Below, one piece after another: positions 6,178-9,507 of a stretch of DNA of 9,507 nt; position 1 is the stretch's first letter, and every line of letters starts with the position of its first letter. The position numbers were made by a program, and so were the translations under genes. The notes beneath the pieces were generated by a model, which had not been told where the DNA came from, searched no databases, and saw only the letters and a program-made list of their open reading frames with translations. This stretch comes from Synergistaceae bacterium (GTDB lineage Bacteria > Synergistota > Synergistia > Synergistales > Synergistaceae): the NCBI GenBank assembly GCA_031271065.1, contig JAISWP010000072.1:1-9507 (forward strand), in the 5' to 3' direction.

Positions 6178-7818
6178 ATGACGATAGCGATCATTTCCAA
6201 CATCACGATAAGTTCGGTCGCAGTGAGGGCAAACGCCCTCACAAAAGAGGAAATATACTGTCCCAAAGGCTATGACGTCTGGCTGCAGGAGATGACCGAC
6301 CCAGGCTCGGGGCTTTACGCGTCGGGAGCCGATATGACATTCGTGCTGCTCCACGGCCCTTCCATCATCAAGGAAGCGCGGGACTGGGAATCCTGCGCGG
6401 GTATAATCGACCCCATAGCCGCCACCATAAGGGACGCGGCGGCGGACCATCGTGAGATGACCTTCGTGCCGTCCACTCTGGACCTGCCGGACTCATCCAT
6501 AAGGCCTCTCGTCTCTCCCAGCCTGCGCGCCGCGTCCGCCGCGCGGTGGAGAAAATCGATGGAGGACATACCCCTGCCGCTGATGGATCTTGCCGAAATG
6601 GCCGCCGATATCGGACGCAGGAACTTCTACAACAGGCGGGTATGGTACATGGGGGGCATACCGTTTTCAAAAACAGGGGAAGAGGTCATAGCCGGCGAGA
6701 TAGATACAATATGGCGCGCCGCGCATACCGCGCGCAGAAAATGCCTCGCCCTGGACCTCGATAACACGCTGTGGGGCGGCGTGATAGGGGAACTGGGCAT
6801 CGACGGCCTGCATCTGGACAGAGCTGGATCGGGCTCGCGGTTCTACGATTTCCAGAAGAGGATACAGGAGCTGAAACGCAGCGGCGTCCTGCTCGTGGTT
6901 CTGTCGAAGAACAACATGCTCGAAGCGCTGAACGGCATAGACAATCATCCCGGCATGGCGCTCAGGTCCGGAGATTTCGCCGCGATACTGGCAAACTGGA
7001 ACCCGAAATCCCAGAACCTCAAATCCGCGGCAGATTCTCTCAATATCGGCACTGACGCCTTCGTATTCATAGACGACAACCCGGTCGAGCGGGAGATGAT
7101 GAGGATGGAGCTGCCCGAGGTGACAGTTCCGGAGTTCCCGGCCGATTCGTCGAAGCTGGAGGAATTCATCCTGGATGTGGCCCACAGATATTTCCTGCAG
7201 ATACGGGCTTCGGACGAGGACGCGCTCAAAACCGAACAGTACGCGGACGAAGCCGTGCGGCGGGAGAGAAAGAGCGGTTTCGCCTCTCCCGAGGACTATC
7301 TGCGTTCGCTCGATATGGTGCTGACTCTTGAGGAACTGAACGATATAAATCTGCTCCGCGCCTCACAGCTCACTCAAAAGACAAACCAGTTCAACCTCAC
7401 CTCGAAACGTTACTCCGAGTCCGAGATGAAAAGCGTGCTGGAGTCGCCGGACGCCAGGGCCTATATCGGGGATCTCAGCGACAGATACGGCCCTTACGGC
7501 AAAGTGACATTGTGCATCGCGAGATGTGCCGGCGGGCACGCCGGCATAGACACGTTCCTCATGAGCTGCAGGGCCATGTCGAGAGGGGTCGAGACGGCTT
7601 TCCTGCGCGCCGTGGAGGATATTCTGGAGGAAAGCGGGATCGGTACAGTTCACGCGCGATACATAAAGAGCGGCAAAAACGAGCCGGCGGAGGATTTCTG
7701 GATGAGGGCCGGATACACCGAAACCGACAGGACCGGGGACGGCGCCGTCGAATATGTCAAAAAACTCGGGCGGGGCAATCCGCCCGCTGACGGGATCGTG
7801 AGGGTAGAGCGAAAATGA
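6178..7818 (+). CDS. FkbH-like HAD-IIIC protein with C-terminal GNAT-like domain
   Basis: This 546-residue protein has the standard three-part FkbH-like layout. The N-terminal region (about 1-165) shows the typical VWLQEMTDPGSGLY block. The HAD phosphatase-fold domain (about 185-345) carries motif I ALDLDNTLWGGVIGE (Asp193 and Asp195), motif II LSKNN (Ser243, Lys244) and the acidic motif FIDDNPVERE (Asp299, Asp300). The C-terminal GNAT-like region (about 365-530) has the signature QLTQKTNQFNLTSKRY (398-412). Cys189 sits just before motif I. In polyketide pathways, relatives take a glyceryl unit from 1,3-bisphosphoglycerate, release phosphate and load glyceryl onto a carrier protein. The motifs for this chemistry are intact. 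It starts four bases after the acyltransferase stop and overlaps the next start (ATGA). With the ACP nearby, I infer that it charges that ACP, possibly with D-glyceryl. The actual acyl group cannot be read from sequence. Confidence 0.9.
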   Translation: MTIAIISNITISSVAVRANALTKEEIYCPKGYDVWLQEMTDPGSGLYASGADMTFVLLHGPSIIKEARDWESCAGIIDPIAATIRDAAADHREMTFVPSTLDLPDSSIRPLVSPSLRAASAARWRKSMEDIPLPLMDLAEMAADIGRRNFYNRRVWYMGGIPFSKTGEEVIAGEIDTIWRAAHTARRKCLALDLDNTLWGGVIGELGIDGLHLDRAGSGSRFYDFQKRIQELKRSGVLLVVLSKNNMLEALNGIDNHPGMALRSGDFAAILANWNPKSQNLKSAADSLNIGTDAFVFIDDNPVEREMMRMELPEVTVPEFPADSSKLEEFILDVAHRYFLQIRASDEDALKTEQYADEAVRRERKSGFASPEDYLRSLDMVLTLEELNDINLLRASQLTQKTNQFNLTSKRYSESEMKSVLESPDARAYIGDLSDRYGPYGKVTLCIARCAGGHAGIDTFLMSCRAMSRGVETAFLRAVEDILEESGIGTVHARYIKSGKNEPAEDFWMRAGYTETDRTGDGAVEYVKKLGRGNPPADGIVRVERK

Positions 7819-8957
7819 ACGGACAGCCCGGAATACTCATAGCGACTACGATCCCCGAAACGCTGCGGGCGTTTCTCGTCCCCTACGCCTGTTACTTCCG
7901 GGGGCTGGGATGGAGGGTCGACGCCATAGCGAAAGGGGCGGCGAAATGCGACGACCTGGCGATTCACTTCGACAGGCTGATCGACGCGGAGTGGACCAGA
8001 AACCCCTTCGACTTCAGCAGCCTGTCCGCCGGGCGCATGATCCGTGAAACCGTCGCAGCAGGCGGATACGACATCGTCCACGTGCACACTCCGGTGGCGT
8101 CGTTCGTCACGCGCTGGGCGCTGCGGGACCTGAAAAAATCCGGCAAGCCCGCGGTGGTATACACCGCTCACGGCTTTCACTTCTATAAAGGGGGCGCCCG
8201 GTGGAGCAATCTCTTGTACCGCAGACTCGAACGGCTTGCCGGGCGGTGGACGGACAGGCTCATAGTGATCAACCGGGAGGACTGCGAAGCCGCCGGGAAA
8301 TATTCGATAGTACCGGCGGACCGGATCGCGTATATGCCCGGGATAGGGCTCGACTTCTCCCGCTACGACCCTGAGACGGTGTCCAGGGAAGATGTGCAGC
8401 AGATACGCGGCAGGCTCGGCCTCAAAAACGATGACATTTTATTCACCGTCATAGGGGAATTCAACCCCGCCAAACGCCAGAGCGACGTCATTCACGCGAT
8501 GTCCAAACTGCCCGCCGGCATCAGCGCCCATGCGGCCTTTGCCGGAGAGGGACCGCTCAAAGACAGGATGACGGCGTTATCCGACTCCCTGGGACTGTCC
8601 AAAAAAATTCATTTTATGGGTTTTTTCAAACACATACCCCATCTGATACTCGCCTCCAGAGCGGTGCTGGTGCCCTCCGAAAGGGAGGGGCTTTCCAGGA
8701 CCGCCATGGAATCCGCCTGCCTCGGCGTGCCGATAATAGGCTCGGACGCCAGGGGAGTCCGCGACGTGGTCCAGCAGGGCAGAGGGCTCCTGTACCCCAC
8801 CGGAGACGTACTGGCCCTCAGAGACGCCATGCAGCAGCTGTGCGAGGAGCCCCATCCTCCTGTCGCACCGGACCCGGAGTGGCGCATAGAACATCTGCTG
8901 AGACTGCATCGGAAGCTGTACGAGGAACTGATGGGCACACAGCGTACGGGAGAATGA
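7815..8957 (+). CDS. GT4-family glycosyltransferase (PglA/EpsD-like)
   Basis: This retaining GT-B glycosyltransferase of 380 residues is predicted to act at the cytoplasmic face of the membrane, adding a sugar from a nucleotide donor to the lipid-linked glycan. The N-terminal acceptor half contains YDIVHVHTPVASFVTRWA (85-102) and VVYTAHGFHFYKGG (114-127), a pattern common in EpsD-type exopolysaccharide and PglA-type enzymes. The C-terminal donor half has FTVIGEFNPAKRQSDVI, FAGEGPLKDR (242-251) and the E-x7-E donor site Glu291-Glu299 in REGLSRTAMES. There is no transmembrane segment or signal peptide. It overlaps the FkbH-like gene by four bases (ATGA) with a GAGGG upstream. Directly after the initiating phosphoglycosyl transferase module, it is a good candidate for the enzyme adding the second sugar; donor and linkage are unknown. 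Confidence 0.9.
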   Translation: MNGQPGILIATTIPETLRAFLVPYACYFRGLGWRVDAIAKGAAKCDDLAIHFDRLIDAEWTRNPFDFSSLSAGRMIRETVAAGGYDIVHVHTPVASFVTRWALRDLKKSGKPAVVYTAHGFHFYKGGARWSNLLYRRLERLAGRWTDRLIVINREDCEAAGKYSIVPADRIAYMPGIGLDFSRYDPETVSREDVQQIRGRLGLKNDDILFTVIGEFNPAKRQSDVIHAMSKLPAGISAHAAFAGEGPLKDRMTALSDSLGLSKKIHFMGFFKHIPHLILASRAVLVPSEREGLSRTAMESACLGVPIIGSDARGVRDVVQQGRGLLYPTGDVLALRDAMQQLCEEPHPPVAPDPEWRIEHLLRLHRKLYEELMGTQRTGE

Positions 8958-8960
8958 CCT

Positions 8961-9507
8961 GTGATCTCTGTGGTAATAGCCACGATGAACAGGGCCGCGG
9001 CGTTGAGGCGATTTTCTCTTGCCTCCCTTCTGCGGCAGACGGAGCCGAACTTCGAAGTGATCGTCTGGGACGCCAGCGCCGATGACGATACAGCCGGCGT
9101 CTGCGAGTCTTTAATCCGCGAGTTTGAAAAAATAGGATCGCAGCTGCGGTATTTCAAAGCTCCAAGAAAGGGTTCTGCGTCGCAGAGGAACGACGGTTTT
9201 ACGGCGGCTGAGGGAGACATCGTTTTTTACATCGACGACGACTGCGAATTGTCAGCGGACGCTATATCCTCTCTGTGTGCTTGTTTCAGGAGTTTCCCAT
9301 GGCTTAACGGAGCTGGATTGCCTATGCTGAACAAAACGCCGTCCTCGGGCAACTCATCACTGATAGCCCTGGCCACCCGGCTGTTCGGCATGAAAAATCA
9401 TCTGCTTCGAAGAACGATAAACAGATACGGGGGATTGTCCCTCCCGATAAAAGATCTGCCGGGACCGGCGGAGTGGCTCTCCGGCGGTTCCATGGCTTTC
9501 AGGAAAC
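8961..9507 (+). CDS. GT2-family glycosyltransferase, cut by window end
   Basis: The frame is open from GTG 8961 to the last base, giving 182 N-terminal residues of a longer protein. It opens with ISVVIATMNRAAALRR (2-17), the first strand of the GT-A fold, followed by LLRQTEPNFEVIVWDASADD. The metal/nucleotide site is the acidic cluster IDDDCEL at about 93-99. Near the window end, PAEWLSGGSMAFRK is the conserved block before the catalytic base. This is an inverting GT2 enzyme, probably adding a later sugar to the lipid-linked glycan. GGGAG lies eight bases before the GTG, which is three bases after the GT4 stop. No signal peptide is seen; later membrane segments cannot be excluded because the C-terminus is missing. 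Confidence 0.88.
   Translation, partial: MISVVIATMNRAAALRRFSLASLLRQTEPNFEVIVWDASADDDTAGVCESLIREFEKIGSQLRYFKAPRKGSASQRNDGFTAAEGDIVFYIDDDCELSADAISSLCACFRSFPWLNGAGLPMLNKTPSSGNSSLIALATRLFGMKNHLLRRTINRYGGLSLPIKDLPGPAEWLSGGSMAFRK

Noticed and set aside
6178..7818. Possible frame-fused or bifunctional gene because of the large multi-domain protein
   Set aside because: The HAD plus GNAT-like arrangement with this N-terminal region is the normal layout of FkbH-like proteins, so it is not a novel fusion.
1..9507. tRNA, rRNA, CRISPR array, riboswitch or origin
   Set aside because: No cloverleaf-like segment, no regularly spaced repeats and no recognisable aptamer core were seen. Nearly all the DNA is accounted for by genes.

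Overview
This 9.5 kb window looks like bacterial chromosomal DNA. It is GC-rich, densely packed and free of introns. Initiation codons are often GTG or TTG, and many genes abut or overlap by a few bases. The phylum cannot be fixed from sequence alone. The heavy use of ATA and AGG codons, the PepF/BFD pair and the bacillosamine-type glycan genes would fit an anaerobe of the Synergistota or a similar lineage, but this is a low-confidence guess.

Left part (about 1-3402, all on the minus strand). A visibly more AT-rich fragment of an IS630-family transposase (C-terminal end of the DDE domain) lies at the left edge. It abuts a small BFD-like [2Fe-2S] protein gene almost at the stop codon. Upstream of that, reading leftwards, are an oligoendopeptidase F gene (pepF) and a gene for a secreted protein of about 348 residues that I do not recognise. 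The secreted-protein gene, pepF and the BFD gene are probably one transcription unit, driven by a good sigma-70-type promoter near 3467-3494. A GC-rich palindrome sits between the first two genes.

Intergenic region (3403-3579). This is the only sizeable non-coding gap and it separates two divergent transcription units. It holds back-to-back promoter candidates whose -35 boxes overlap, plus several short inverted repeats in the two leaders.

Right part (3580-9507, all on the plus strand). Seven genes run head to tail with gaps of -4 to +4 bases: a DegT/DnrJ/EryC1/StrS sugar aminotransferase, a PglC-type monotopic phosphoglycosyl transferase, a small acyl carrier protein, a PglD-type left-handed beta-helix acyltransferase, an FkbH-like HAD-IIIC protein, a GT4 glycosyltransferase and a GT2 glycosyltransferase cut by the window end. 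The aminotransferase, acyltransferase and phosphoglycosyl transferase form the classic trio that makes a UDP-4-amino-4,6-dideoxy-sugar, N-acylates it and loads it on undecaprenyl phosphate (PglE/D/C in Campylobacter, EpsN/M/L in Bacillus).

The unusual point is that a dedicated acyl carrier protein and an FkbH-like enzyme are inserted into this trio. In polyketide pathways FkbH-type proteins load a glyceryl unit from 1,3-bisphosphoglycerate onto a carrier protein. I therefore infer that this operon may decorate the amino sugar with a carrier-protein-borne acyl group, possibly D-glyceryl, instead of or besides acetyl from acetyl-CoA. The two glycosyltransferases would then extend the lipid-linked sugar into a surface glycan. 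No 4,6-dehydratase, flippase, polymerase or oligosaccharyltransferase is in the window. No tRNA, rRNA or CRISPR array was seen.
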